Shown here: in pieces, positions 38,391 to 47,786 of the stretch
How positions within the stretch are numbered: position 1 is the stretch's first letter
How the letters are laid out: each line of letters starts with the position of its first letter
NCBI RefSeq assembly: GCF_001625655.1
Contig: NZ_AUYB01000024.1
Coordinates: 82,682 to 146,681 of the forward strand
Origin: Pseudoalteromonas luteoviolacea DSM 6061
GTDB lineage: Bacteria; Pseudomonadota; Gammaproteobacteria; Enterobacterales; Alteromonadaceae
Length of the DNA: 64,000 nucleotides
Direction of reading: 5' to 3'
Program-made: the position numbers and the translations under genes
The notes under the pieces: model-generated
Database searches by the model: none
What the model saw: only the letters and a program-made list of their open reading frames with translations
Told to the model about the DNA's origin: nothing

Positions 38391-39419
38391 ATGCAAAAAC
38401 TTGGTTATTTCTTCTCTGTTATTTTTTTAGTGTTGTTCTTATCGGCGTGTGGTGAGCAAAATACGCGACAAACCCCCGTTGAAATAAATGGTAAGACAAT
38501 GGGGACTACCTATAATATCAAGGTCTTTCCTGGCCCTGTCAGTCTAGAAGCTGAACGTTTTAAAAGTGAGGTGGACGAAGCACTTGTTGCAGTAAATCAG
38601 TCTATGTCGACGTATATTCCAGATTCTGAAATTAATCGTTTCAATAGACTTGAAGCCAATACAGTGATGCCAATCAGTGCTGATTTTAGAAAGGTAACGG
38701 CAGAGTCTATCCGGTTGGGGCAATCGACTCAAACTTTAGATGTGACCATGGGGCCTTTAATTGATTTATGGGGTTTTGGTCCTGACAAACGCCCAACTAA
38801 AAGACCTTCACAAAGTGAGATTGAGGCGATGCAAGCCAATATCGGTGTGGATAAGTTGAGTTTGACAAGCGAAGGTTTGTCTAAGTCTCTTAGCCATTTA
38901 GAGCTATCCTTTTCTGCAACAGCAAAAGGCTATGGAATTGATAAAGTGGCTGAGCTTATTGAGCGTAAAGGTATTGAAAACTACATGGTAGAAATTGGTG
39001 GGGAGCTGCGTATTTCAGGCAACAAACCAGATGCGACACCATGGCGTATTGCTATTGAAAAACCCGATGCTCCTGCAGGGCAGCGTCAAATTCACAGAAT
39101 TATTGAACCGGGTAAAAACAGTGTTGCGACCTCTGGTGATTACCGCATTTTTTATGAGATGGATGGTGAGGTATTTACGCACCTAATTGATCCTGCAACA
39201 GGTAAACCAGTGAAGCATGACTTAGTATCAGTTACTGTGCTCCATCCATCAGCGATGACTGCGGATGGCCTGGCAACCGCGCTTACTGTGATGGGAACAG
39301 AGCGTGCTAAGGCTTATGCAGAGCAGTACAAGCTGCCAGTCTATCTGATCAGTAAAACACCGGATGGTCTTAAGACGTATTCGAGCTCAGCATTTGCTCC
39401 TTATTTAAATAAAGACTAA
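38391..39419 (+). CDS. apbE: FAD:protein FMN transferase
   Basis: 342 residues. Lipoprotein signal with lipobox LFLSACGE, so anchored to the periplasmic side. The ApbE fold shows GKTMGTTYNIKV, STYIPDSEINRFN, MVEIGGELRISG and the metal-binding HLIDPATGKP. It transfers FMN from FAD to the threonines of NqrB and NqrC, whose genes precede it. The nqr terminator lies between, so some separate transcription is likely. Confidence 0.94.
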   Translation: MQKLGYFFSVIFLVLFLSACGEQNTRQTPVEINGKTMGTTYNIKVFPGPVSLEAERFKSEVDEALVAVNQSMSTYIPDSEINRFNRLEANTVMPISADFRKVTAESIRLGQSTQTLDVTMGPLIDLWGFGPDKRPTKRPSQSEIEAMQANIGVDKLSLTSEGLSKSLSHLELSFSATAKGYGIDKVAELIERKGIENYMVEIGGELRISGNKPDATPWRIAIEKPDAPAGQRQIHRIIEPGKNSVATSGDYRIFYEMDGEVFTHLIDPATGKPVKHDLVSVTVLHPSAMTADGLATALTVMGTERAKAYAEQYKLPVYLISKTPDGLKTYSSSAFAPYLNKD

Positions 39420-39553
39420 AGGAAGCAAATATCATTGCTTTTTGTGTGGTAAATTCATTCAACTTTGTCGGGTTTAGATATATAATGTTGTCAATATACC
39501 GTCAGTTACTTGGGATTAACCTGAGTTGGTTCGTTAATTAAGGGGCTTAGCCT

Positions 39554-39766
39554 ATGTCACTTTTTATTCTTACTTTTGGATTACTTGTTTTGATTGCAGC
39601 AGCAATGGCTGTGGGCGTAATAGTACAGAAAAAATCAATGGCAAGTAGTTGCGGGGGTCTGGGCTCTATGGGCATTGATAAAATATGTGATTGTGACGAC
39701 CCATGCGACAAGCGTAAAAAGCGTTTGGCTAAAGAGCAATCTTGGCGAGAGAACCAAATTCTATAA
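39554..39766 (+). CDS. nqrM: Na+-NQR maturation protein NqrM
   Basis: 70 residues. One N-terminal membrane helix (FILTFGLLVLIAAAMAVGVIV), then a cysteine cluster SSCGGLGSMGIDKICDCDDPCDKR, the known DUF539/NqrM pattern. NqrM is needed to deliver iron for the NqrD/NqrE cluster. Placed after apbE, as in Vibrio. A strong terminator follows. Confidence 0.93.
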   Translation: MSLFILTFGLLVLIAAAMAVGVIVQKKSMASSCGGLGSMGIDKICDCDDPCDKRKKRLAKEQSWRENQIL

Positions 39767-39776
39767 TTTGGTTAAG

Positions 39777-39808
39777 ACAAAAACGCAGGCTTGCCTGCGT
39801 TTTTTTGT
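39777..39808 (+). terminator. Terminator after nqrM
   Basis: Stem AAACGCAGGC/GCCTGCGTTT, loop TT, followed by seven T. Confidence 0.9.
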
Positions 39809-39820
39809 GCGTAAAATTCA

Positions 39821-40420
39821 ATGCTAAAAACGATATTCCTCATAAGGCATACAGAAACCGTAAAGCAAGGCCACCTAATTGGCGCAACTGATGTTTCATT
39901 GCCAGCTCAAAGCTTAGAGCGTTTGCTAACACAGATCGCAAAATGTGCGAGTATCAAAAAAATCATTTCCTCTCCACTACAAAGGTGTAGGCAAGCTGCA
40001 CAGTTATATAGTGACCATCATCAAATTCCCCTTTCGATTGAGCCTAATATTCAAGAAATGAACTTCGGTGATTGGGACGGGCAGTCTTACAATTGGCTAT
40101 GGGAAAATACTGCTAGCCCGAGTATTGGTGATTTTTGGCATAACCCTTGGCTGCATATTCCACCAAATGGTGAGTCCATGAGTCATTTCGAGAGTCGAGT
40201 TACGTTGTGGTGGGATAATATACTGTCAACGCCAAGTGACGATAACATTGTCGCGGTCACTCATGGTGGAGTGATTAAAAAACTATTGGCGTTGGCACTA
40301 GCTTTACCGCAAAAAAGCAGCGTACAGTTAAATGGCTTTGAAGTTGGCTATGGATGCATTGTACGAATCTCGATTTATTATGATGATGAAGGAGTTGCAT
40401 GGCCTAAAGTTGTCTTTTAG
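39821..40420 (+). CDS. cobC: Alpha-ribazole phosphatase, histidine phosphatase family
   Basis: 199 residues. Catalytic LIRHTETVKQG near residue 7, second arginine in SSPLQRCRQAA, the acid in MNFGDWDG and second histidine in VTHGGVIKK. CobC removes the phosphate from alpha-ribazole-5'-phosphate or cobalamin phosphate in nucleotide-loop assembly. The family is broad; the assignment rests on the B12 genes next to it. It lies upstream of the riboswitch, starting 13 bases after the nqrM terminator, so it is outside direct riboswitch control. Confidence 0.8.
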   Translation: MLKTIFLIRHTETVKQGHLIGATDVSLPAQSLERLLTQIAKCASIKKIISSPLQRCRQAAQLYSDHHQIPLSIEPNIQEMNFGDWDGQSYNWLWENTASPSIGDFWHNPWLHIPPNGESMSHFESRVTLWWDNILSTPSDDNIVAVTHGGVIKKLLALALALPQKSSVQLNGFEVGYGCIVRISIYYDDEGVAWPKVVF

Positions 40421-40448
40421 ACATCTAGACTTCATAATATACTCAATC

Positions 40449-40553
40449 ATTTCAGTGCTGCTTGGGAATGAGGTGAAAATCCTCAGCTGTCCCCGCAACT
40501 GTATTCGCAATACTTTCATGAAGTATCGAAGAGCCAGATACCAAGGCTGAAAT
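40449..40553 (+). promoter_or_regulatory. Cobalamin riboswitch aptamer
   Basis: All main blocks are seen: P1 ATTTCAG (40449-40455) with CTGAAAT (40547-40553), GGGAATGAGGTGAAAATCC, the B12 box CTGTCCCCGCAACTGTA, and GAGCCAGATACC. Downstream, two CTTAAG copies (near 40560 and 40575) can pair and may form part of the expression platform before the start at 40649. It should repress the B12 uptake and salvage operon when adenosylcobalamin is plentiful. Confidence 0.93.
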
Positions 40554-40648
40554 AAGAACTTAAGCGGGCGCACTTAAGTGACATCACATCAACTTAATGG
40601 CAATTACTGTCTGTTTTGTGATTTGTGCGGCCCGAAACAAGAGGATGT

Positions 40649-41482
40649 ATGGTAGCGGCACAAGTTTCGATAAATAACCTCAGTTTGGTTATTCACAATA
40701 AACAGATTTTATCTGATATTAGCTTTTCTGTTTTGCCAGGTCAGTTTATTGGCCTGATCGGTCCGAATGGAGCCGGAAAGTCTTCTCTTTTAAGATGTCT
40801 TTATCGTTATCAAACGCCTCAGGCTGGCAATATACAAATCGATGAAAAGGAAATCAGCCAGTTTAGCCGACAAACATACGCAAAAAAAGTTGCTGCGGTA
40901 CTACAAGAGATCCCCAGTCAATTTAACTTAGCCGTTTTCGATGTTGTTGCAATGGGGCTGACACCCCACAAACGCTTGTTTTCAAGTGTCTCGTTGAGAG
41001 ATCGTCAGGCTATTCAAGAGGCGTTGAAAAAAGTGGGGTTAGCGCACAAGTATCAACAACCCTATGAGTCTTTATCCGGTGGAGAGAAGCAACGCGTTAT
41101 GATTGCGAGAGCTATCGTGCAACGCCCTAGTCTGCTATTAATGGATGAGCCAACGAGCCATTTAGATGTTAAATACCAAATTGAAATTATGGCGTTGGCA
41201 AAATCTCTCGGTATTACCGTGATTGCGTCTTTTCATGACTTAAATCTCGCATCTGCATTGTGCGACTCCATCATAGTGCTCAATGAAGGTAGCCTAGTCG
41301 CAAATGGTGCGCCCAAAAACGTCGTAACTACCAATATGCTGTTGGAAGTGTTTGGCGTAAAGGCAGAAGTGATATTGCAAACATCACCTCATGGAGCGTC
41401 TGTTCCTTATATTCGTTACCAATATCAACTCACAGTTATGGATCTGAACGATCAGGCATCTAGGGGGCGAGAGTGCGAGTAG
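40649..41482 (+). CDS. btuD: Cobalamin-type ABC transporter, ATP-binding protein
   Basis: 277 residues. Walker A GPNGAGKSSL near residue 36, LSGGEKQRV signature and LLLMDEPTSHLD Walker B are intact, typical of the BtuD/FhuC/HmuV class. The ATG at 40649 follows GAGG by 4 bases; an upstream GTG in frame is less likely. Vitamin B12 as substrate is inferred from the riboswitch, BtuC and BtuF in the same operon. It overlaps the permease gene by 10 bases. Confidence 0.88.
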   Translation: MVAAQVSINNLSLVIHNKQILSDISFSVLPGQFIGLIGPNGAGKSSLLRCLYRYQTPQAGNIQIDEKEISQFSRQTYAKKVAAVLQEIPSQFNLAVFDVVAMGLTPHKRLFSSVSLRDRQAIQEALKKVGLAHKYQQPYESLSGGEKQRVMIARAIVQRPSLLLMDEPTSHLDVKYQIEIMALAKSLGITVIASFHDLNLASALCDSIIVLNEGSLVANGAPKNVVTTNMLLEVFGVKAEVILQTSPHGASVPYIRYQYQLTVMDLNDQASRGRECE

Positions 41483-42465
41483 CTGCAAGCAGTGTTTTAG
41501 TTTTAGCCTGCCTATTTAGTTTTATCAGCGCCCTCAGTATCGGGGCTATTAATGTAGATTTTTACGATGTGTGGTTGGCTTTATGGTCGTATGATAATAC
41601 CCAGCTAACGCAAAAGATCATCATTGAACTAAGATTACCCCGCACTGTTCTGGCATTTCTAGCCGGGGCAGGTTTAGCAACGGCAGGCTTGATTTTACAA
41701 ACAGTGACGCGTAACCCTTTGGCCGATCCTTATTTATTTGGCATTTCTTCTGGCGCCTCCTTTGGCGTGGTACTTTTGATTACTTTATTTGGGATGCAAA
41801 GTGGTTTGGCTATGTCTGGTGCTGCACTGTTAGGGAGTATATGTGCGATGAGCCTATTGCTGTTGATTGCATATCATAAAGGCACCGCGCAAATTGAAAA
41901 TATGCTGTTAGCCGGCGTCGCTCTATCATTTTTGTTCAATGCCTTTACTAGTTTACTTTTGTATTGGAGTGACCCTCAAGCAATTACAGCAATTATTTTC
42001 TGGAGCTTAGGGAGCTTTAGCCGAGCAGATTGGGCATGGATATGGCTGCCATCCGCAGTTGTCATTTTAGGAATATTAAGCGTGATTTGCTTTCGCCGTC
42101 ATCTCAATGCGCTTCTGCTTGGTGACGAAAGTGCCGTTACACTGGGTGTTAATGTTCATAAACTGCGTTTAGGTATGCTATTAGTGAGCTCTTTATTAAC
42201 AGCGGTGTTGGTTGCAGCATGCGGTGGCGTTGGTTTTGTTGGTCTAATGATCCCCCACATTGTGCGCTTTTTTATCTCTCAAGCAAGGGTCTTAGGTATG
42301 TTAGCGACCGCATTAAGTGGTGGCTTATTTATGCTTTGGGTTGATGTACTAGCTCGAAGTTTAATTGACAATCAAGAGCTGCCTATTGGGGTTATCACAG
42401 CCGCCATCGGTAGCGTATTTTTCCTTTCTCTATTGATGTTTAAAAAGCGCTCTACGAGCATCTAA
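41473..42465 (+). CDS. btuC: Cobalamin ABC transporter, permease
   Basis: 330 residues, about ten membrane helices, FecCD family. LRLPRTVLAFLAGAGLATAGLILQTVTRNPLADPYLFGISSGASFG near residue 55 and GFVGLMIPHIVRFF are family signatures. GTG start inside the ATPase gene with AGGGGG upstream. It forms the inner-membrane B12 channel with BtuD and BtuF. Confidence 0.9.
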   Translation: MRVAASSVLVLACLFSFISALSIGAINVDFYDVWLALWSYDNTQLTQKIIIELRLPRTVLAFLAGAGLATAGLILQTVTRNPLADPYLFGISSGASFGVVLLITLFGMQSGLAMSGAALLGSICAMSLLLLIAYHKGTAQIENMLLAGVALSFLFNAFTSLLLYWSDPQAITAIIFWSLGSFSRADWAWIWLPSAVVILGILSVICFRRHLNALLLGDESAVTLGVNVHKLRLGMLLVSSLLTAVLVAACGGVGFVGLMIPHIVRFFISQARVLGMLATALSGGLFMLWVDVLARSLIDNQELPIGVITAAIGSVFFLSLLMFKKRSTSI

Positions 42466-42480
42466 TTATTGGATACTTCG

Positions 42481-43536
42481 ATGATACAAACTTTAGACCT
42501 AAAGCACTGTTTACGTATACGACAGAAGCTTGATATGAAGACTAAACCGCTTGGTTCATTGGGTAAGCTGGAGACACTCGCTAATCAACTCGTGTTAATT
42601 TTATCACAGGGCATGTCTGACGAAGAGTTGGAAAAAGCAAAGTTTACAATCATTAACCCTAGTATAAGCGTGTTTGCAGGAGATCATGGCATTGCTGGAG
42701 AAGGGGTCTCAATTGCGCCCAGCGAAGTAACTGGCCAGATGGTTGCAAACTTCGCGCAAGGGGGCGCAGCGATTTGTGTGTTGGCACGCCAATTTGGCTG
42801 GCGTCTAAATGTGGTTGATTGTGGAATATTGGTTCCTTCAAATAATACCAGTGTGATTAATTGCCGGCTTGGCGAGTCTACAGCTGCATTTCATCAACAA
42901 GCTGCTATGACACACGACCAACTAGACAAGGGGCTCGCGAATGCTGGGGAGCTGGTACAGAGAGAGTTAAGTCAAGGTTGCAATCTTTTTGCTTTTGGGG
43001 AAATGGGCATAGGCAATACCACATCTGCGGCGGCTATTTTTTCAGCTCTAAGTGGAGTTACACCGGAATTGGCAGTTGGTAAAGGTACGGGTGTGAGTGA
43101 TGAGGTAGTTGACAAAAAGCGGTTGTTAGTCGAGCAAGCATTGAATTTACACCAATTGTCTTCCAATAAACCTCTAGAGGTTTTGCAATGTTTAGGTGGA
43201 TTTGAAATCGTCCATATTGTGGGGGCAATGCTTGCTGTTGCAAGTGCAAAAAAAATCATAGTGGTAGACGGATTTATTGCAACAGCTGCCGCGATGGTAG
43301 CCATAAAAATAGCCCCAAGTAGCAAAGACTATATGGTATTTGCGCACTGCTCAAACGAGCAAGGACATCAGAAAATGCTGGAGTGGTTAGGTGTTGACCC
43401 ATTACTACACTTAGAAATGCGACTGGGTGAAGGAAGCGGGGCTGCACTTGCGCTTCCCATTATTCATAGTGCGTTAGCCATTTACAATGACATGGCCAGC
43501 TTTGAAGAAGCAGAAGTCACTCAGGTCGTTAAATAG
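42481..43536 (+). CDS. cobT: Nicotinate-nucleotide:DMB phosphoribosyltransferase
   Basis: 351 residues. KPLGSLGKLE at the N-terminus, FAGDHGIAGEGVS near residue 68, GEMGIGNTTSAAA and the catalytic glutamate in RLGEGSGAALALP define CobT. It makes alpha-ribazole phosphate from dimethylbenzimidazole and nicotinate mononucleotide. The ATG at 42481 is preferred to a TTG four codons upstream. Spaced 15 bases after btuC and 1 base before cobS. Confidence 0.94.
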   Translation: MIQTLDLKHCLRIRQKLDMKTKPLGSLGKLETLANQLVLILSQGMSDEELEKAKFTIINPSISVFAGDHGIAGEGVSIAPSEVTGQMVANFAQGGAAICVLARQFGWRLNVVDCGILVPSNNTSVINCRLGESTAAFHQQAAMTHDQLDKGLANAGELVQRELSQGCNLFAFGEMGIGNTTSAAAIFSALSGVTPELAVGKGTGVSDEVVDKKRLLVEQALNLHQLSSNKPLEVLQCLGGFEIVHIVGAMLAVASAKKIIVVDGFIATAAAMVAIKIAPSSKDYMVFAHCSNEQGHQKMLEWLGVDPLLHLEMRLGEGSGAALALPIIHSALAIYNDMASFEEAEVTQVVK

Positions 43537-43537
43537 C

Positions 43538-44314
43538 ATGTCCCAATTCGCTTTATTCAAGCTGGCCGCGATTTTTTTGACTCGAGTGCCGATTCAACTG
43601 CGTGGACACGTAAGTGATGAAGATATAAACCTATCTAGTCGCTACTTTGCATTGGTTGGCTTATGTATTGGTTTGTGTATGGCTCTTGTGCTCTGGTTGA
43701 TGTCACTGTGTATCCCTTTTAGTGTCGCCATTGTATTTACTTTAGGGCTGGGGTTAATCATTACTGGTGCATTCCACGAAGATGGTTTTGCAGATACTTG
43801 GGACGGCTTTGGTGGCGGTTGGAGCAAACAACAAAAGCTGGACATCATGAAGGATAGCCGAATTGGAACGTATGGTGGTGTAGCGTTAATCATTCTAATG
43901 TTGAGTAAATACCAACTGTTGCTTGCACTAAGCACAAATATCTCCGTTTTGCTGTTTAGTGTAGTGATTGCACAGACTCTGAGTCGCATGACGGCAACGA
44001 GTTTGATTGGCAAATTGCCATATGTCCAACTGGACGCACAAAGCAAAGTTAAGCCTGTGGCTAAAAGTTTAAAATCATCCAGCAGAATTATTTTATATAC
44101 AACTGGGCTCATAACTTCTCTGGCTGGGTTCTATTTAGTGGGTTTCTCCGTTTGGCATATGTTGGGTTTAGTGCTAACTCTATGGCTCACTCGATGGGTG
44201 TGCCAGCAATGGTTTGCTCGCCAGCTTGGTGGCTATACTGGTGATTGCCTGGGGGCGGCTCAACAAATCTGTGAAATTACAATTTATACTTTTTGTATCG
44301 TGAGTTTGTTATGA
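43538..44314 (+). CDS. cobS: Adenosylcobinamide-GDP ribazoletransferase
   Basis: 258 residues, six or so membrane helices. FHEDGFADTWDGFGGG near residue 85 and KDSRIGTYGG are the CobS signatures. It joins alpha-ribazole to GDP-cobinamide at the inner membrane, giving cobalamin. The ATG at 43538 comes one base after the cobT stop; its end overlaps cobU by ATGA. Confidence 0.94.
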   Translation: MSQFALFKLAAIFLTRVPIQLRGHVSDEDINLSSRYFALVGLCIGLCMALVLWLMSLCIPFSVAIVFTLGLGLIITGAFHEDGFADTWDGFGGGWSKQQKLDIMKDSRIGTYGGVALIILMLSKYQLLLALSTNISVLLFSVVIAQTLSRMTATSLIGKLPYVQLDAQSKVKPVAKSLKSSSRIILYTTGLITSLAGFYLVGFSVWHMLGLVLTLWLTRWVCQQWFARQLGGYTGDCLGAAQQICEITIYTFCIVSLL

Positions 44315-44844
44315 CAGGGCGAGTGAATTTAATAATAGGCGGAGCACGGTCCGGAAAAAGCGCATTAGCAGAAAGTCGAGCCGAGCAATGGCTATCCGAG
44401 GGGCGTGTAAATGAGTTGATTTATATTGCCACTGCACAGAGCAAAGACGATGAAATGGCAGCTCGAATTGCGCACCACAAAGCGACGAGATCTCCTTTGT
44501 GGCAAGTTCGAGAAGCTCCTTGGGAAATTGCAGACATCATTGCGCAGCTTACATCTCAGCAATGTGCACTCATAGATTGTCTGACTCTTTGGCTAACTTT
44601 TGGTTTGTGTGAAGTGACCGAGCGGGAATTTTTTAGCAATAAACAGCGCTTGCTAGACGTATTAAAGGCAACCAAAGGTAGTGTCATATTGGTTAGCAAT
44701 GAAGTGGGACATGGCATTGTACCTATGGGCGCACTGAGTCGTCGCTTTGTTGATGAATCTGGATGGTTAAATCAAGACATTGCAGCTATTGCTAATAGTG
44801 TTGATTTCGTTATGGCTGGGTTACCACTTAATTTAAAAAAGTGA
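44311..44844 (+). CDS. cobU: Adenosylcobinamide kinase / guanylyltransferase
   Basis: 177 residues. P-loop GGARSGKSALAE at 9-20, the guanylylated histidine in ARIAHHKATR, and IDCLTLWL with SNEVGHGIVP. It phosphorylates cobinamide and then attaches GMP. The ATG at 44311 overlaps the cobS stop (ATGA). Confidence 0.94.
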   Translation: MTGRVNLIIGGARSGKSALAESRAEQWLSEGRVNELIYIATAQSKDDEMAARIAHHKATRSPLWQVREAPWEIADIIAQLTSQQCALIDCLTLWLTFGLCEVTEREFFSNKQRLLDVLKATKGSVILVSNEVGHGIVPMGALSRRFVDESGWLNQDIAAIANSVDFVMAGLPLNLKK

Positions 44845-44853
44845 AGAAAGAAA

Positions 44854-46323
44854 ATGAAAACATTGATGGTGCAGGGCACAACATCGGATGCGGGTAAAAG
44901 TACACTTGTTGCCGGGCTTTGTCGTGTAGCAGTTCGTAAAGGCATCAAAGTGGCGCCATTTAAACCGCAAAATATGGCACTCAATAGCGCGGTTACGCCT
45001 TGTGGTGGAGAGATCGGCCGAGCGCAGGCACTGCAAGCTGTGGCTGCGAATGTGCCCTTGAGTGTAGATTTCAACCCTATTCTACTAAAGCCTAATACTG
45101 ATACCGGCGCTCAAGTGATTGTGCATGGTAAAGCGCTGAGCAATATGGAAGCGGGTAAATACCATGATTACAAAGCTGTGGCTATGGATGCGGTGATTGA
45201 GTCTCACCAACGCTTAGCTAAGCAATTTGAGTATTGTATGGTGGAAGGAGCTGGCAGCCCTGCTGAAATAAACTTACGAGCAAACGATATCGCCAATATG
45301 GGGTTCGCTTGTAAAATATCGTGTCCGGTGATCATTATTGCTGATATTGATAAAGGCGGTGTGTTTGCCCATTTGGTCGGTACTTTGGCGTTGTTAAGTG
45401 AAGAAGAACAAGCTTTGGTAAAAGGGTTTGTTATTAACCGTTTTCGTGGAGATATTGGCTTACTACAGTCTGGCTTGGATTGGTTAGAAGATTATACCGG
45501 TAAACCTGTATTGGGTGTTTTACCTTACCTACACGATTTAGCTCTGGATGCAGAAGATGCGATTACCGTGGCTAATCGCACTGAGAATGTGAGTTTACGC
45601 GTCGCTGTTTTATTGCTTCCGCACATTAGTAATCATACTGATTTTGACAGTCTAAGGCTTAACCCAAATGTCGATCTTAAATACGTGCGCCATGGTGAAA
45701 GGATTGGTCAGGTTGATCTGATCATCATCCCTGGTAGTAAAAATGTCATCAATGATCTCGCATTCTTAAGGTCAGAGTCGTGGGACAAAGAAATCAATCA
45801 ACACCTAAGATATCAAGGTAAAGTACTGGGCATTTGCGGTGGTTTGCAAATGTTAGGAACAGACATTGTTGACCCTCTGCACATTGAGTCAACTACTGAA
45901 AGTACTGCCGGATTAAACTTAGCGGAGTTTAGTACGCAACTGAGCGAAACTAAGCAACTGACGAATGTATCTGGTGAATGTTTATTGGGTGACGTACGGG
46001 TCGACATATATGGCTATGAAATTCATTGTGGTGTGACTTCAGGCCCAGCATTGAGTCGGCCTTTCCTTGAGTTTTCAAACCATCCATTGGGAACGTCGTT
46101 TGATGGCTTTATTTCAGACGACAATTTAATTGCAGGTACGTACTTACATGGCTTATTTGATAACCCAATAGCGAGTTCGACAATATTAAAATGGGCGAGC
46201 CATGGTAGTTTTGAGTATCAAGGGTTTGATTTAGATGCACACAGAGAAGAACAACTAGATAAACTGGCTGATATGTGTGAGCAACACTTAGATATTGAAA
46301 AGATTTTCGCATTAGATGTATAG
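44854..46323 (+). CDS. cobQ: Cobyric acid synthase
   Basis: 489 residues. N-terminal dethiobiotin-synthetase-like domain ([27 protein letters not shown]) and a C-terminal class-I-like glutamine amidotransferase domain with cysteine in [11 protein letters not shown] and HGLF. It amidates four side chains of adenosylcobyrinic a,c-diamide. It starts 9 bases after cobU. No corrin-ring genes are nearby, so it may serve to salvage incomplete corrinoids. Confidence 0.94.
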   Translation: MKTLMVQGTTSDAGKSTLVAGLCRVAVRKGIKVAPFKPQNMALNSAVTPCGGEIGRAQALQAVAANVPLSVDFNPILLKPNTDTGAQVIVHGKALSNMEAGKYHDYKAVAMDAVIESHQRLAKQFEYCMVEGAGSPAEINLRANDIANMGFACKISCPVIIIADIDKGGVFAHLVGTLALLSEEEQALVKGFVINRFRGDIGLLQSGLDWLEDYTGKPVLGVLPYLHDLALDAEDAITVANRTENVSLRVAVLLLPHISNHTDFDSLRLNPNVDLKYVRHGERIGQVDLIIIPGSKNVINDLAFLRSESWDKEINQHLRYQGKVLGICGGLQMLGTDIVDPLHIESTTESTAGLNLAEFSTQLSETKQLTNVSGECLLGDVRVDIYGYEIHCGVTSGPALSRPFLEFSNHPLGTSFDGFISDDNLIAGTYLHGLFDNPIASSTILKWASHGSFEYQGFDLDAHREEQLDKLADMCEQHLDIEKIFALDV

Positions 46324-46332
46324 GAGTCAAGC

Positions 46333-46932
46333 ATGACAGAAAAAAACCAAGAAAAGCACAAAGCTAGGCAACAAAAAGTTAAAGAAAACGTAGATCAAAA
46401 AGTAGCACAGGCGAATATTGAACAAGGCATTTTTCAGGTAATAACTGGTAATGGTAAGGGCAAGTCTACGTCTGGATTCGGAACTGTGGCACGCTGTGTT
46501 GGGCATGGTATGAAGGCCGCGGTTGTGCAGTTTATTAAAGGTAATTGGGAATGTGGAGAACGAAACTTGCTGGAGAAGGCCGGGGTGCCGTTTGCTGTAA
46601 TGAAAACCGGATTTACGTGGGAAACACAAAACCGAGAGACCGACACTCAGGCTGCACAGGCAACTTGGCTACATGCGAAGGAGTGGCTAAAGGATGAGAG
46701 TATCGACTTGATCCTCTTAGATGAGCTGACGTATATGGTGAGCTATGATTACCTTGATTTAGATGAGGTAATTGAGGCGATTGAGAATCGTCCTAAAATG
46801 CAATCAGTGATCATTACTGGGCGTGGTGCGCACCGCAGGCTGACTGAATTAGCAGACACCGTCAGCGAAGTGAAGAATATTAAGCATGCTTTTGAAGCGG
46901 GTGTCAAAGCACAAAAAGGTTTTGATTTCTAA
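46333..46932 (+). CDS. cobO: Corrinoid adenosyltransferase, CobA/CobO type
   Basis: 199 residues. P-loop GNGKGKSTSGFG near residue 39, VQFIKGNWECGERN, LILLDELTYMV and the C-terminal FEAGVKAQKGFDF are typical. It transfers the 5'-deoxyadenosyl group of ATP to cob(I)alamin or cobinamide. A charged N-terminal extension of about 25 residues is seen. It overlaps btuF by one base. Confidence 0.94.
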   Translation: MTEKNQEKHKARQQKVKENVDQKVAQANIEQGIFQVITGNGKGKSTSGFGTVARCVGHGMKAAVVQFIKGNWECGERNLLEKAGVPFAVMKTGFTWETQNRETDTQAAQATWLHAKEWLKDESIDLILLDELTYMVSYDYLDLDEVIEAIENRPKMQSVIITGRGAHRRLTELADTVSEVKNIKHAFEAGVKAQKGFDF

Positions 46933-47786
46933 TGCTTTCTAAATTTACGACGTTATGCATGCTGCTGATTGCCAGTTCTTTTGTGCATGCTCAGCAAAAG
47001 AAAACGCCTGAACGCATCATTGCATTAGCGCCTCACATTGTGGAAAATCTTTATTCTATTGGCGCGGGAGAGCGTATTGTAGGCACCGTTGAGCACGCTG
47101 ATTATCCTATCGCAGCAAAAGAGATTCCAAGAATCGGCGGTTTTCATGGTCTTCAATTTGAGAAGTTATTAGCATTAAACCCAGACTTAGTTATTGCATG
47201 GAAAAGTGGTAACAAAGAAACAGACATTGAAAAGCTTAAAGCGCTTGGGATCCCGGTCGTATATAGTGTTGCCAAGGATATCAAGCAAGTGCCGAAAGAG
47301 TTGTTGAAATTAGGTAAATTGACAGGCCTTGAGTCACAAGCGAAAAAGCAGGCTGATAAGTTTAACGAAGATTACAATAGCATTGTTGCGCGATATAAGA
47401 ACAAAGCACCACTAGATGTGTTTTATCAATTATGGCCTTCACCGTTAATGACCATTAATGGTAAAACGTGGATCCATCAAACGCTTGCAATTTGTGGAGT
47501 TAGAAATGTATTTGCAGATGCCACCACTGAATATCCGCAAATCAGCCTTGAAAATGTCATTGCTAAACACCCTCAGGTAATTGTAATTCCAAACGAACGG
47601 GCCGCAGAAGAACCTCAGAAGGTGAATTGGCAACTATGGCCTGAAGTCCCTGCAGTAAAACATCAACAATACATTGAAGTGAATGCAGACCTTTTACATC
47701 GCTTTAGCACCAGAATGCTAACAGGCGTCAAGGATATGTGTGGTAAACTGCATGCTTCTAGAACTTATTATGGAAAAAGGCAATGA
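46932..47786 (+). CDS. btuF: Cobalamin ABC transporter, periplasmic binding protein
   Basis: 284 residues with a signal peptide ([20 protein letters not shown]). [32 protein letters not shown] is the class-III binding-protein N-lobe, and [18 protein letters not shown] is typical of BtuF. It captures B12 in the periplasm for BtuCD. Located at the far end of the operon from btuCD. The stop overlaps the ung start (ATGA). Confidence 0.9.
   Translation: MLSKFTTLCMLLIASSFVHAQQKKTPERIIALAPHIVENLYSIGAGERIVGTVEHADYPIAAKEIPRIGGFHGLQFEKLLALNPDLVIAWKSGNKETDIEKLKALGIPVVYSVAKDIKQVPKELLKLGKLTGLESQAKKQADKFNEDYNSIVARYKNKAPLDVFYQLWPSPLMTINGKTWIHQTLAICGVRNVFADATTEYPQISLENVIAKHPQVIVIPNERAAEEPQKVNWQLWPEVPAVKHQQYIEVNADLLHRFSTRMLTGVKDMCGKLHASRTYYGKRQ

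Noticed and set aside
43642..44112. 156-codon minus-strand frame inside cobS
   Set aside because: Opposite-strand shadow of a gene with clear CobS motifs.
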